Assembly (NCBI RefSeq): GCF_009739905.1
Contig: NZ_CP034279.1
Span: 5,704,001-5,768,000 of the forward strand
DNA length: 64,000 bases
Source: Streptomyces ficellus
GTDB lineage: Bacteria > Actinomycetota > Actinomycetes > Streptomycetales > Streptomycetaceae
Direction of reading: 5' to 3'
In this document: positions 32,389 through 40,705 of the stretch, in pieces
Numbering within the stretch: position 1 is the stretch's first letter
Layout: each line of letters starts with the position of its first letter
The notes under the pieces: model-generated
Told to the model about the DNA's origin: nothing
The model's input: only the letters and a program-made list of their open reading frames with translations
Database searches by the model: none
Program-made: the position numbers and the translations under genes

Positions 32389-33657
32389 TTACACCGTGGC
32401 GGCGGGAGCCGGGGCGTGGGACGTCGAGTTCGCCTCACCCGCCGGGGCGGGGATGGTGGCCTTGAGCTCCTCGGCGGTGACCGCGACGGCACCGGCCGGG
32501 GGCGGCGGGGTGACGGCCGCGATCGCGGTGGTCACGACGCCCGCGGGCTCCTCCTGCTCCACCTCGTTGACGTTGGTGTGGTCGACGACCTGGCGGCGGG
32601 AGATGAACCAGATCGCGGCGCAGGAGGCGACCAGGAAGACCGCGACGGCGGCGACGCCCCAGTCACCCTGCTTGGTGACGTACTCGGAGGCGGCGGCGAC
32701 CAGGCCGGCGGCCGGCAGGGTCAGGCCCCAGGCGACGAACATCCGGGTCGCCGTCGACCAGCGGACCACGCCGCCCTTGCGGCCGAGGCCCGCGCCCATC
32801 ACGGCGCCGGAGCAGGAGTGCGTGGTGGAGAGCGAGAAGCCCAGGTTGGAGGAGGCCAGGATGACGGCCGCCGCGCTGGTCTGGGCGGCGAAGCCCTGCT
32901 GCGGCTGGAGGTCCGTGAGGCCCTTGCCCATGGTGCGGATGATGCGCCAGCCACCGAGGTAGGTGCCGAGGGCGATGGCCAGACCGGCGGAGACGATCAC
33001 CCAGACCGGCGGGTTCGAGCCGGGCACGAGGACGCCTCCGGCGACCAGGGCGAGGGTGATGATGCCCATCGTCTTCTGCGCGTCGTTGGTGCCGTGGGCG
33101 AGGGAGACCAGACCGGCCGAGGCGATCTGGCCGGCGCGGTAACCCTTGCGGCCGGTCTTCTCGTCGACGTGCTTGCCCGCCTTGTACGTCAGGCGGGCGG
33201 CGAGCATCGCGGCGATGCCCGCGACCAGCGGGGCCGCGACGGCCGGGATCAGGACCTTGGTGACGACCACGCCGCCGTTGACGCCGCCGATGCCGACGGA
33301 GGCGACGGTGGCGCCGACCAGGCCGCCCATCAGGGCGTGGGAGGAGCTGGACGGCAGGCCGACCAGCCACGTCAGCAGGTTCCACAGGATCGCGCCGACG
33401 AGCGCCGCGAAGATCACTTCTGGTGTGATGCCGTCCTCGGTGACGAGTCCGCTGGAGATCGTCTTGGCGACCTCGACGGACAGGAAGGCGCCGACCAGGT
33501 TGAGCACGGCGGACATGGCCACCGCCGTCTTGGGCTTCATCGCGCCGGTCGAGATGGTGGTCGCCATCGCGTTGGCGGTGTCATGGAAACCGTTCGTGAA
33601 ATCGAACACGAGAGCTGTCACGACCACAATGGCGAGCAGCAGCGTGATGTGTTCCAT
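32389..33657 (-). CDS. pitH: Low-affinity inorganic phosphate transporter, PiT family
   Basis: A 422-residue PiT/PHO4 transporter with about ten membrane segments. Both PiT signature repeats are present: VFDFTNGFHDTANAMATTIS at the N-terminus and LVSLAHGTNDAQKTMGIITL in the middle, together with WLVGLPSSSSHALMGGLVGA and SLSTTHSCSGAVMGAGLGRK. The C-terminus is a Pro/Ala-rich cytoplasmic tail. Such proteins move metal-phosphate complexes with protons. A PHO box lies about 50 bp upstream, predicting PhoP control; S. coelicolor pitH2 is a recalled homologue, but the number is not assigned here. Confidence 0.93.
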   Translation of the reverse strand: MEHITLLLAIVVVTALVFDFTNGFHDTANAMATTISTGAMKPKTAVAMSAVLNLVGAFLSVEVAKTISSGLVTEDGITPEVIFAALVGAILWNLLTWLVGLPSSSSHALMGGLVGATVASVGIGGVNGGVVVTKVLIPAVAAPLVAGIAAMLAARLTYKAGKHVDEKTGRKGYRAGQIASAGLVSLAHGTNDAQKTMGIITLALVAGGVLVPGSNPPVWVIVSAGLAIALGTYLGGWRIIRTMGKGLTDLQPQQGFAAQTSAAAVILASSNLGFSLSTTHSCSGAVMGAGLGRKGGVVRWSTATRMFVAWGLTLPAAGLVAAASEYVTKQGDWGVAAVAVFLVASCAAIWFISRRQVVDHTNVNEVEQEEPAGVVTTAIAAVTPPPPAGAVAVTAEELKATIPAPAGEANSTSHAPAPAATV

Positions 33658-33704
33658 TTACCCAGGCAATCGTTCGACGTCAGTGGCACGGCGAACGTAA
33701 GCAA

Positions 33705-33726
33705 CCTGAGTGAACGGAAGGTGAAC
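33705..33726 (-). promoter_or_regulatory. PHO box (PhoP operator)
   Basis: Two consecutive 11-bp direct repeat units on the minus strand, GTTCACCTTCC followed by GTTCACTCAGG, match the Streptomyces PhoP unit GTTCACC-N4. A weaker third unit (TTGCTTACGTT) follows. It lies 48 bp upstream of the pitH start. Confidence 0.85.
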
Positions 33727-33927
33727 TGGCTCGGGCGCCATGGTGACCCCAAGCGGGGTGCGGTCATTCCGCTTACGCCCCCGGGCGTGAGGTCGGGGCC
33801 GGAAAACCGGGCGATTCCGGCACCCCGCCCCGTCTCCTCACGGCCGCGCCGTGGCCCGGCGCCGACCCGCCGACGAGACATGGATCACTCGTGCCGGACC
33901 CGCCCGGTGCCTGACAGGATCGGGTGC

Positions 33928-34578
33928 ATGACACAGGACGCGATCGAGCGGGCATGGGACGCACTGGTCGGCACCGCCCGCAGGACGGTGACGGACGGGC
34001 TGGTCGTCGGTACCTCCGGAAACGTTTCCGCACGGGTGGGGGACCTGGTGCTCGTCACCCCCAGCGGCGTGCCGTACGACCGGCTCACCCCCGCCGACAC
34101 CGTCGCCGTCGACCTCGACGGCACCCAGGTCCGCGGCCGGCTCGCGCCCACCAGCGAACTCCCCATGCACCTGGAGATCTACCGCCGCACCACGGCCCGC
34201 GCCGTCGTGCACACCCACGCCGTCCACGCCACCGCCGCGTCGACCCTCGTCACCGAACTCCCACCGATCCACTACATGGCCGCGGCCCTCGGCGGCCCCG
34301 TCCGCGTCGCCCCCTACGCCCTGTACGGCACGCCGGACCTCGCCGCCCACATGATGCGCGCCCTGGACGACCGCACCGGCTGCCTCCTGCGCAACCACGG
34401 AACGGTCACCTACGGCGACACCCTGGACCAGGCCTACGACCGCACGGCCCAGCTGGAGTGGATGTGCCGCGTCTGGCTCACCGCCACCTCGGCACCCGGC
34501 CACACCCCCAGCCTCCTGTCCCCCGCCGAACTCCACGAAGCCGCCACGAAGCTCTCCGGCTACGGCCAGCCCCACTGA
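33928..34578 (+). CDS. Class II aldolase/adducin family protein (fuculose-phosphate aldolase-like)
   Basis: A 216-residue class II aldolase. Motifs in order: GLVVGTSGNVSARVGDLVLV (phosphate loop), TPSGVPYDRLTPAD, SELPMHLEIYR (catalytic Glu region), the zinc His pair in AVVHTHAVHATAAS, and the third zinc His in GCLLRNHGTVTYGDTLDQAY. Members cleave L-fuculose-1-phosphate, ribulose-5-phosphate (epimerase) or dehydrate methylthioribulose-1-phosphate; the sequence alone does not decide. The ATG at 33928 fits the family length; the upstream extension lies antisense to the phosphate transporter. Confidence 0.88.
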   Translation: MTQDAIERAWDALVGTARRTVTDGLVVGTSGNVSARVGDLVLVTPSGVPYDRLTPADTVAVDLDGTQVRGRLAPTSELPMHLEIYRRTTARAVVHTHAVHATAASTLVTELPPIHYMAAALGGPVRVAPYALYGTPDLAAHMMRALDDRTGCLLRNHGTVTYGDTLDQAYDRTAQLEWMCRVWLTATSAPGHTPSLLSPAELHEAATKLSGYGQPH

Positions 34579-34631
34579 CGGCCCCGCCGGTCTCGTTCTG
34601 GGCTCGCCCCGCTGGGCCCACCCTCGCCCCC

Positions 34632-34800
34632 GTTGTGGCCAGTCGTCCCGCTGGGCGGCTCCCACCCCCGCCCACCCGTTGTGGGCAATCGTCCCGCGGC
34701 CGCTCCCACCCCCGCCCACCCGTTGTGGGCAATCGTCCCGCTGGGTCCCCCCCCACCCTGTTGTGGGCAATCGTTCCGCAGGGCGGAACGGGTGGGCACA
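34632..34800. repeat. Cluster of four GTTGTGGGCAATCGTCCCGC repeats
   Basis: Copies begin at about 34632 (diverged), 34679, 34722 and 34760, spaced about 38-47 bp, with variable spacers of GCTCCCACCCCCGCC type. The last copy reads GTTCCGC and closes on a reverse half, forming a hairpin with arms CGTTCCGC and GCGGAACG (34772-34790). From memory this unit recurs between streptomycete genes. It may help end the aldolase transcript. Confidence 0.8.
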
Positions 34801-34968
34801 ACGGGCCGGCGGGGTGCCTGTTCCCGGTTCGCCCGGTGGGCGGTGCGGATACGCACGGTGGGTGGGGGGCGTGGCCCCTCCGGGCTCGCCTCCTCGGGGC
34901 CGGCGGCCTCGAGTTACGAGGATGGGAGCCCCGGTAACGCCGCCGGTCCCCTGCGGGGGCGACCCTGC

Positions 34969-35049
34969 ACGGCCCCACCCCGGTGCGTCGCCGGGCGCGG
35001 GGCGGTGGGTGGGGGGCACGGCCCCACCCTGGGTACGTCGCCGGGTGCG
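34969..35049. repeat. Imperfect 31-bp direct repeat in GC-rich spacer
   Basis: ACGGCCCCACCC followed by GTCGCCGGG occurs at 34969-34999 and again, with small changes, at 35018-35049. The rest of the 34800-35100 spacer is low-complexity G-rich sequence without a credible gene; apparent frames there belong to shadows. Confidence 0.6.
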
Positions 35050-35109
35050 CGACACCCCGGCGGGGGGCGCCCACTGGCATCCGCACCCGCACGTCACCAC
35101 ACTGGAACG

Positions 35110-36237
35110 GTGCGCCCCGCTACAGCGACGGCAGCGGCCGTCACCACACTGATCGGTGCCGGCGCGGCCGCGGTCGCGGCCGGCCGGTACACCAGCAGCG
35201 CCGCGCTCAAGGTGCCGTCCGGCCGGCCCCTGCCCGGCGAGCCCCGGCTCACCGTGCACGCCACGGCCGCCGGGCAGGTCACCCTGACCCGCTGCCTCGC
35301 CTCCCGGCGCCCCGGGACCTACGGGCTGGCCGGCCCGGACGTCCACGCCGTCGTCGGGCCCGTCCTGGACGACGTACCGCACAGCGCCGACACCGTCGTA
35401 CGCCGGCTCGAACGGGTCGTCGGCGGCCGGCTCGAACCGGGCAGCCGGGTCAGGTTCACCCCGCAGCTGCACACCGGCACCCCTGCCTCGGCGCTCGGCC
35501 TGGAGTACAGCGACATGGAGGTGCAGGGGGAACTCGGCGCCCTGCCCGCCTGGTTCGTCCCCGCCTCCCGCTCCACCTGGGTCATCGCCGTCCACGGCAT
35601 CGGCACGACCCGCGAGCACCCGCTGAACCTCATGACGTTCCTCAACCGGATGCGCCTGCCGGTCCTGGACCTCGCCTACCGAGGCGACCCAGGAGCGCCT
35701 CGCCCCGCCGGCGGACTGGGCCACCTGGGCGACTCCGAATGGCGCGACCTGGACGCCGCGATCCGCCACGCCGTACGGCACGGCGCCGAACGCGTCATCC
35801 TCCACGGCTGGTCCACCGGGGCGTCCATGGCCCTGCACGCCGCCGCCAACTGCGGCCTGCGCGACCGGATCAGCGGCCTCGTCCTCGACTCGCCGGTCCT
35901 GGACTGGGAGGCCACCCTGCGCGCCCTGGCCACCGCCCGCCGGGTGCCCGCCCCGCTGCTCCCGCTCGCCGTCCGCGCCGCGCAGGGCAGCACCGGTGTG
36001 CACGGCGACCGGCTCGCCGAGGCCGCCGACCCGCGGGGCCTGCGCGTACCCACGCTCGTCTTCCACGGCCCGGACGACCGCCTCGCGCCCTGGCAGAGCT
36101 CCCGCGAGCTGGCCGCCCGCCGCGCCGACCTGGTCACCCTGCACACCGTCCCGAACGCCCCGCACGCCGCCATGTGGAACGCCGACCCGGACCGCTACGA
36201 GGAGGCCATGCGCCGCTTCCTCACCTCCCTGATCTGA
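35110..36237 (+). CDS. Alpha/beta hydrolase, membrane-anchored or exported
   Basis: A 375-residue alpha/beta hydrolase. An N-terminal hydrophobic stretch (TAAAVTTLIGAGAAAVAAGR, residues 6-26) may anchor it. The hydrolase core holds the oxyanion-loop motif WVIAVHGIGTTREH, the nucleophile elbow ILHGWSTGASMALH (Ser in GWSTG), the acid in LVFHGPDDRLAPW and the His in VPNAPHAAMWN. These match the prolyl-oligopeptidase-like/DUF-type esterases, with an unusual 150-residue N-terminal extension. The GTG at 35110 is chosen over the long frame, which runs through repeats. Substrate unknown. Confidence 0.83.
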   Translation: MRPATATAAAVTTLIGAGAAAVAAGRYTSSAALKVPSGRPLPGEPRLTVHATAAGQVTLTRCLASRRPGTYGLAGPDVHAVVGPVLDDVPHSADTVVRRLERVVGGRLEPGSRVRFTPQLHTGTPASALGLEYSDMEVQGELGALPAWFVPASRSTWVIAVHGIGTTREHPLNLMTFLNRMRLPVLDLAYRGDPGAPRPAGGLGHLGDSEWRDLDAAIRHAVRHGAERVILHGWSTGASMALHAAANCGLRDRISGLVLDSPVLDWEATLRALATARRVPAPLLPLAVRAAQGSTGVHGDRLAEAADPRGLRVPTLVFHGPDDRLAPWQSSRELAARRADLVTLHTVPNAPHAAMWNADPDRYEEAMRRFLTSLI

Positions 36238-36303
36238 CCCCGCCGAGCCCGGCGAATCGCGTTCCGTTTGGGCTTTCGGGGCGTCAGCGGGAAGACTGCC
36301 CCC

Positions 36304-37686
36304 GTGACGTCTCGAAAGCCTGATGAGCAACTGGCGCGCAATTCCAGACTCCGACTCGTCCGTCCGCGGCCCCTGACCACGGCCCGACGGGCCGTGACGA
36401 CCCGGCGTACCCGGCCGGTGCCCAGGCCGCCGGAGGGCACTCCGCCGCCCGCCGAGCTGGCCCGACAGGCGAGGGCGGTGCTCGCCGACGCCGTGCGCAT
36501 CGCCCGCTGGGCCGCCGTCGAGCGCGACCGCGACCGTCATCGCGGCCCCGACGCCGTCTCCGCCACCGAACGGGCCGCCGCCGCGCTCGGCCTGACCGCC
36601 GGTCAAGTGCGGGCCGGCTGGGACCGCGCCCGGCTCGCCGGACTGGTCGAACTCCACGGCGACACCGCCCGCCCCGGCTGGCGGCTGCGTGCCTGGGACC
36701 GGGACGATTCCGCCGTCCTGCGCGGCTGGGTGGCCCTCTTCGACGCCTGGTCGCTCGTCCACCCGGCGCCCGCCGATGTCGCCCCGGCCGCGGTGGCCGA
36801 GGTGGTGGAAGCCGTCCCCCAGGTGCTCTCCCTCCTCCAGCTCTCCGCCGGTCCGGTGCCGGTCCCGGCCCTGCTCGACCTGCTCCGCCAGCGCGTCGCC
36901 GAACTCCGCGAGGAGCGCTGCGAGGTGCCCGAGGGCCCGCAGCCCGTGGTCGCGACCGCCCCCGAGTCGCTCGCCCGGCTGCTCGACTGGGCGCTGGAGG
37001 GCCTCGCCGCCGTCGGCGCGCTGACCCTCGGCGACGGGCAGGCCACCCTCACCCCGCTCGGCAACTGGGCGGTGTGGGTGAAGCTGGAGCAGATCTGCGT
37101 CGCCGCCCAGAGCCCCGCCGGCCACATCGAGCAGTCCGCCGAGGACATGCTGCGCGGCTGCGCGCGCCTCACCCCCGGCCCCGCCCGCGTCGAGTACCGC
37201 GCCTGGCTCGCCGCCCGCCCCGTCGGCAGTGCCGTCACCGAACTCCTCGCCGTCGCCCGGGGTGAGGACGCCCTGCTGCGCGGTCTCGCCTTCGAAGCGC
37301 TCCGGGTCGTCGGCGCCCCCGCGGAGTCCGAGGTCCGGGCCGCCGCCGACGAGGTCTGCCTGCGCCCCTACGCGCTGCTCTGGCTCGCCGAGTACGAGGG
37401 CGCCGACCCCGAGGACGCGCAGGACGTCCTCACCCGCGAGGAGGCCACCTGGCTCTGGGTGGACACCGCGGCGGCCGTGGCCGACCACGGCGAGAGCACC
37501 CTCCTGGTCCGCCACCTGGAGTCCGCCGTCCAGGGCACGGTCCCCGCGCTCCTCGACGAGGTCCGGGCGGTGGACCACCCGCGCACCGTGCAGGTCCTGG
37601 TCGCCCTGGCCGCGGCCCACCCCGACCCCGCCCTCGCCAAGGCGGTGCGCCGCGCGGCCTTCCAGGTCCACACCGGCGGAGCGTGA
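36304..37686 (+). CDS. Conserved hypothetical protein, 460 residues
   Basis: A large helical cytoplasmic protein without a family I can name. A basic N-terminal tail (residues 1-45, RLRLVRPRPLTTARRAVTTR) precedes alternating Ala/Leu-rich helices. Residues about 70-105 (SATERAAAALGLTAGQVRAG) could form a helix-turn-helix-like unit, and the C-terminal part (ALLRGLAFEALRVVGAPAES, HPRTVQVLVALAAAHPDPAL) has HEAT-like character. The GTG at 36304 is chosen; a TTG twelve codons upstream is in frame. The region just upstream (36240-36300) is relatively AT-rich and may hold its promoter. Confidence 0.75.
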   Translation: MTSRKPDEQLARNSRLRLVRPRPLTTARRAVTTRRTRPVPRPPEGTPPPAELARQARAVLADAVRIARWAAVERDRDRHRGPDAVSATERAAAALGLTAGQVRAGWDRARLAGLVELHGDTARPGWRLRAWDRDDSAVLRGWVALFDAWSLVHPAPADVAPAAVAEVVEAVPQVLSLLQLSAGPVPVPALLDLLRQRVAELREERCEVPEGPQPVVATAPESLARLLDWALEGLAAVGALTLGDGQATLTPLGNWAVWVKLEQICVAAQSPAGHIEQSAEDMLRGCARLTPGPARVEYRAWLAARPVGSAVTELLAVARGEDALLRGLAFEALRVVGAPAESEVRAAADEVCLRPYALLWLAEYEGADPEDAQDVLTREEATWLWVDTAAAVADHGESTLLVRHLESAVQGTVPALLDEVRAVDHPRTVQVLVALAAAHPDPALAKAVRRAAFQVHTGGA

Positions 37687-37711
37687 CGCCCGCGACGCCG
37701 GGGACCGTCCG

Positions 37712-38113
37712 CTACTCCGCGGCGCCGGGGGCGTACGTCCCGAAGCTCCAGACGTTGCCCTCGGCGTCCCGCGCCATGTAGTCCCGCGAGCCGTACTCCT
37801 GGTCCGTGGGCGGCATCAGGATCTCCACCCCGTGCTCCACCGCCCGGGCGTGGTGCGCGTCGGGGTCCTCCACCACCACGTACACCCCCACGGGCCCCGC
37901 GCCGCCCATCGCCTTGGCGAAGACCCCGTCCCCGCCCTTGCTGCCCAGCATCACCATGCCGTTCCCGCAGGCCAGCTCCGAGTGGACGACGCGGCCGTCC
38001 TCGCCCTCGTACACACTCACCTCGGTGAACCCGAACGCTTCCTTCAGCGTTCTGATGGCCGCCTTCGCGTCCTCGTACAGGATCGTCGGATAGATGCTCG
38101 GTACGTTCGCCAT
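37712..38113 (-). CDS. VOC family (glyoxalase/bleomycin-resistance fold) protein
   Basis: A 133-residue single VOC domain of the PhnB-like branch. It has the two beta-alpha-beta-beta-beta units: IYPTILYEDAKAAIRTLKEA with FGFTEVSVYEGEDGRVVHSE, then GVYVVVEDPDAHHARAVEHG with PPTDQEYGSRDYMARDAEGN and VWSFGTY. Potential metal ligands (His in VVHSEL, Glu near the end) are visible. Function is undetermined; relatives include aminoglycoside- or bleomycin-binding proteins and glyoxalase-like enzymes. The ATG at 38113 is preferred over a longer frame. Confidence 0.85.
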   Translation of the reverse strand: MANVPSIYPTILYEDAKAAIRTLKEAFGFTEVSVYEGEDGRVVHSELACGNGMVMLGSKGGDGVFAKAMGGAGPVGVYVVVEDPDAHHARAVEHGVEILMPPTDQEYGSRDYMARDAEGNVWSFGTYAPGAAE

Positions 38114-38317
38114 GCTGACCACTCTCCGATTCGGTGCTCGACTGCGACCTTGCTGTCCCCGACCGTGCGACTGTGATCCGGATCTCAACCGTTCCTCAGT
38201 CTCGCACCGGGCACTGACAACGCCCCCTGGAGCACACCCGGCTCACCGGAAGGTGTGGCGCGGCCACGCGGCCCCGCACGGCTCCCGCGTGGCCGAAAAG
38301 CAGTTGCACGCGCCCGT

Positions 38318-38354
38318 TAGACTGGGCCGTATGGCCATTCTCCCTGTGCATTAG
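38318..38354 (+). promoter_or_regulatory. Promoter -10 and seven-codon leader ORF MAILPVH before the ABC-F gene
   Basis: TAGACT (38318-38323) looks like a Streptomyces -10 hexamer. Seven bases later ATG GCC ATT CTC CCT GTG CAT TAG (38331-38354) encodes MAILPVH. A transcript starting about there would be leaderless, with the mini-ORF translated first, 66 bp ahead of the ABC-F GTG. ABC-F antibiotic-resistance genes are often controlled by ribosome stalling on such leaders. Whether it is translated is unproven. Confidence 0.5.
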
Positions 38355-38420
38355 ACCGGCGTCGAAGCCACCGCACCCGCCGTCCTTCCGCCGTCTTCCA
38401 CACCGCCCTGGAGTCTGTCC

Positions 38421-40019
38421 GTGATCACCGCTTCCGGCATCGAGCTGCGCGCCGGCGCCCGCGTCCTCATCGAGTCCGCTTCCTTCCGCATCGCCAAGGG
38501 CGACCGCATCGGCCTGGTCGGCCGCAACGGCGCGGGCAAGACGACCCTCACCAAGTGCCTCGCGGGCGAGGGCGTTCCCGCCGGGGGCACGATCGCCCGC
38601 TCCGGCGAGGTCGGCTACCTCCCGCAGGACCCCCGCACCGGCGACCTCGACGTCCTGGCCCGCGACCGGATCCTCTCCGCCCGCGGCCTCGACGTGCTGA
38701 TCCGCAAGATGCGGCAGAACGAGGAGCGGATCGCCAGCGGCCAGGGCGGCACCCGCGAGAAGGCGCTGCGCCAGTACGAGCGCCAGGAGACCGAGTTCCT
38801 CACCAAGGGCGGTTACGCCGCCGAGGCCGAGGCCGCCACCATCGCCGCCGCCCTCGGCCTGCCCGACCGGGTCCTCGGCCAGCCGCTGCACACCCTCTCC
38901 GGTGGTCAGCGCCGCCGAGTGGAGCTCGCCCGCATCCTGTTCTCGGACGCCGACACCCTGCTCCTCGACGAGCCCACGAACCACCTCGACGCCGACTCGA
39001 TCGTCTGGCTCCGCGACTACCTCAAGACCTACCGCGGTGGCTTCATCGTGATCTCCCACGACGTCGACCTCGTCGAGACCGTCGTGAACAAGGTCTTCTA
39101 CCTCGACGCCAACCGCGCCCAGATCGACGTCTACAACATGGGCTGGAAGCTGTACCAGCAGCAGCGCGAGGCCGACGAGAAGCGCCGCAAGCGCGAGCGC
39201 CAGAACGCCGAGAAGAAGGCCGCGGCGCTGAACTCGCAGGCCGACAAGATGCGGGCGAAGGCCACCAAGACCGTCGCCGCGCAGAACATGGCCAAGCGCG
39301 CCGAGCGGCTGCTCTCCGGCCTGGAGGCGGTCCGCGTCTCCGACAAGGTCGCCAAGCTCCGCTTCCCCGAGCCCGCCCCCTGCGGCAAGACCCCGCTCAC
39401 CGCGGAGGGGCTCTCCAAGTCGTACGGCTCCCTGGAGATCTTCACCGACGTCGACCTGGCCATCGACAAGGGGTCGCGGGTCGTCATCCTCGGCCTCAAC
39501 GGCGCCGGCAAGACGACCCTGCTGCGGCTCCTCGCCGGGGTGGAGAAGCCGGACACCGGCGACGTGACCCCCGGCCACGGCCTCAAGCTGGGCTACTACG
39601 CCCAGGAGCACGAGACCCTCGACCCGGACCGCACCGTCCTGGAGAACATGCGGTCCGCCGCGCCCGACCTCGACCTCGTCGAGGTGCGCAAGACGCTCGG
39701 CTCGTTCCTCTTCTCCGGCGACGACGTCGACAAGCCGGCGGGCGTCCTCTCCGGCGGTGAGAAGACCCGGCTCGCGCTGGCCACCCTGGTCGTCTCCTCG
39801 GCGAACGTCCTGCTCCTCGACGAGCCCACGAACAACCTCGACCCGGCCAGCCGCGAGGAGATCCTCGGCGCGCTGCGCACCTACAAGGGCGCCGTCATCC
39901 TCGTCACGCACGACGAGGGCGCCGTCGACGCCCTCGAACCGGAGCGGATCATCCTGCTCCCGGACGGTGTCGAGGACCTGTGGGGCCCGGACTACAAGGA
40001 CCTGGTGGCGCTGGCCTGA
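38421..40019 (+). CDS. ABC-F family ATP-binding protein
   Basis: A 532-residue soluble protein with two ABC domains and no membrane part. Domain 1: Walker A IGLVGRNGAGKTTLTKCLAG, signature LSGGQRRRVELARIL, Walker B TLLLDEPTNHLD. A highly charged helical linker (QREADEKRRKRERQNAEKKA, about residues 240-290) follows, the P-site tRNA interaction motif. Domain 2: VVILGLNGAGKTTLLRLLAG, LSGGEKTRLALATLV, LLLDEPTNNLD. ABC-F proteins act on the ribosome as translation factors or antibiotic protection factors. The GTG start follows CTGGAGTC; a leader mini-ORF lies upstream. Confidence 0.93.
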   Translation: MITASGIELRAGARVLIESASFRIAKGDRIGLVGRNGAGKTTLTKCLAGEGVPAGGTIARSGEVGYLPQDPRTGDLDVLARDRILSARGLDVLIRKMRQNEERIASGQGGTREKALRQYERQETEFLTKGGYAAEAEAATIAAALGLPDRVLGQPLHTLSGGQRRRVELARILFSDADTLLLDEPTNHLDADSIVWLRDYLKTYRGGFIVISHDVDLVETVVNKVFYLDANRAQIDVYNMGWKLYQQQREADEKRRKRERQNAEKKAAALNSQADKMRAKATKTVAAQNMAKRAERLLSGLEAVRVSDKVAKLRFPEPAPCGKTPLTAEGLSKSYGSLEIFTDVDLAIDKGSRVVILGLNGAGKTTLLRLLAGVEKPDTGDVTPGHGLKLGYYAQEHETLDPDRTVLENMRSAAPDLDLVEVRKTLGSFLFSGDDVDKPAGVLSGGEKTRLALATLVVSSANVLLLDEPTNNLDPASREEILGALRTYKGAVILVTHDEGAVDALEPERIILLPDGVEDLWGPDYKDLVALA

Positions 40020-40338
40020 CCGGGACCGGGGCGGCCCGCTCGCCCCGGTATGGATCATTCGGCCTACGCGTGATCCATCATCTGAGTGAGAGCGTCTCGT
40101 ACTGCGGCGTGGCGGCGAGCGGATTTCCCGCTTCGGCCCCACGCCGCTCGTGATCTCCGCACACCCCTCTGACCTGGCATTTCGGGCGCACGGCCGGTAT
40201 CGGATCCGCGCGGTGTGCGGGTCGGCGGCCCCGGAGCGGCGAAACCTCGCGGCACGGACCTTGTCGAATGGCTGGCCAGGAAGCCCCCGAGGGGTGATCA
40301 TGAGAAGACCAGAGCGCACTTCCCATGAGGAGGCACGG
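40020..40338. other. Intergenic region upstream of the Gbn-like gene
   Basis: The 319-bp stretch holds a GATC-containing inverted repeat at 40050-40078 and three more GATC sites (near 40152, 40203 and 40297). An open frame from 40150 is in phase with the Gbn-like gene, but its codons before 40339 show no conserved character. No other gene is seen. Confidence 0.55.
40050..40078. promoter_or_regulatory. Perfect 8-bp inverted repeat with GATC cores
   Basis: ATGGATCA (40050-40057) and TGATCCAT (40071-40078) are separated by 13 bp, centre to centre 21 bp, that is two helical turns. It lies 30 bp after the ABC-F stop and 260 bp before the Gbn-like start. It may be a Gbn operator or a terminator. 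Confidence 0.5.
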
Positions 40339-40560
40339 GTGGCCGAGACTCTGAAGAAGGGCAGCCGGGTGACCGGCGCCGCGCGCGACAAGCTCGCGGC
40401 AGACCTGAAGAAGAAGTACGACTCCGGCGCGAGCATCCGGGCATTGGCCGAGGAGACGGGCCGATCCTATGGATTCGTCCACCGGATGCTGAGTGAGTCG
40501 GGAGTCACGCTGCGTGGACGCGGCGGAGCGACGCGAGGCAAGAAGGCCGCTTCGGCCTGA
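40339..40560 (+). CDS. gbn: Small helix-turn-helix DNA-binding protein, Gbn (GATC-binding) like
   Basis: A 73-residue basic protein. ETLKKGSRVTGAARDKLAAD and SIRALAEETGRSYGFVHRML form the helix-turn-helix; the C-terminal tail GRGGATRGKKAASA is basic, as in nucleoid-associated proteins. It matches, as I remember it, SCO1839 of S. coelicolor, described as the nucleoid-associated-like protein Gbn that binds GATC and influences development. The GTG at 40339 is chosen because GAGGAGG lies 8 bases upstream. It sits between the ABC-F and enoyl-CoA hydratase genes and ends at a strong hairpin. Confidence 0.85.
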   Translation: MAETLKKGSRVTGAARDKLAADLKKKYDSGASIRALAEETGRSYGFVHRMLSESGVTLRGRGGATRGKKAASA

Positions 40561-40620
40561 GGGCCCCGCGTCCTGACAAGTCGAGCGCGGCTCGTCCGGC
40601 CCCACCGGTTCCGGCAGGGC

Positions 40621-40650
40621 CACCCGGCCGATCGCGCGGTCGGCCGGGTG
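40621..40650 (+). terminator. Terminator of the Gbn-like gene
   Basis: Arms CACCCGGCCGA and TCGGCCGGGTG (11 bp, 8-base loop) lie 60 bp after the stop codon at 40560. Confidence 0.75.
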
Positions 40651-40656
40651 GTTACT

Positions 40657-40679
40657 GTGCAGTCACTTAATGGCTGCAC
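40657..40679 (+). promoter_or_regulatory. Promoter region with GTGCAG/CTGCAC inverted repeat
   Basis: GTGCAG (40657-40662) and CTGCAC (40674-40679) flank an AT-rich 11-base spacer (TCACTTAATGG), 26 bp before the enoyl-CoA hydratase ATG. The AT-rich centre suggests the promoter overlaps an operator. Confidence 0.4.
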
Positions 40680-40705
40680 TGCCGCACCGGACCCGGAGGC
40701 GCCCC

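Noticed and set aside
34632..34800. Possible CRISPR array
   Set aside because: Only four diverged copies with unequal, similar spacers and a terminal hairpin, and no cas genes nearby.
36268..36303. TTG start for the 460-residue hypothetical protein
   Set aside because: It would add only a segment overlapping the apparent promoter; the GTG at 36304 is more plausible.
33838..37671. 1277-codon open frame on the minus strand
   Set aside because: It runs antisense to four well-supported genes and through repeats, and its product is low-complexity Gly/Arg/Ala. Such shadows are expected at very high GC.
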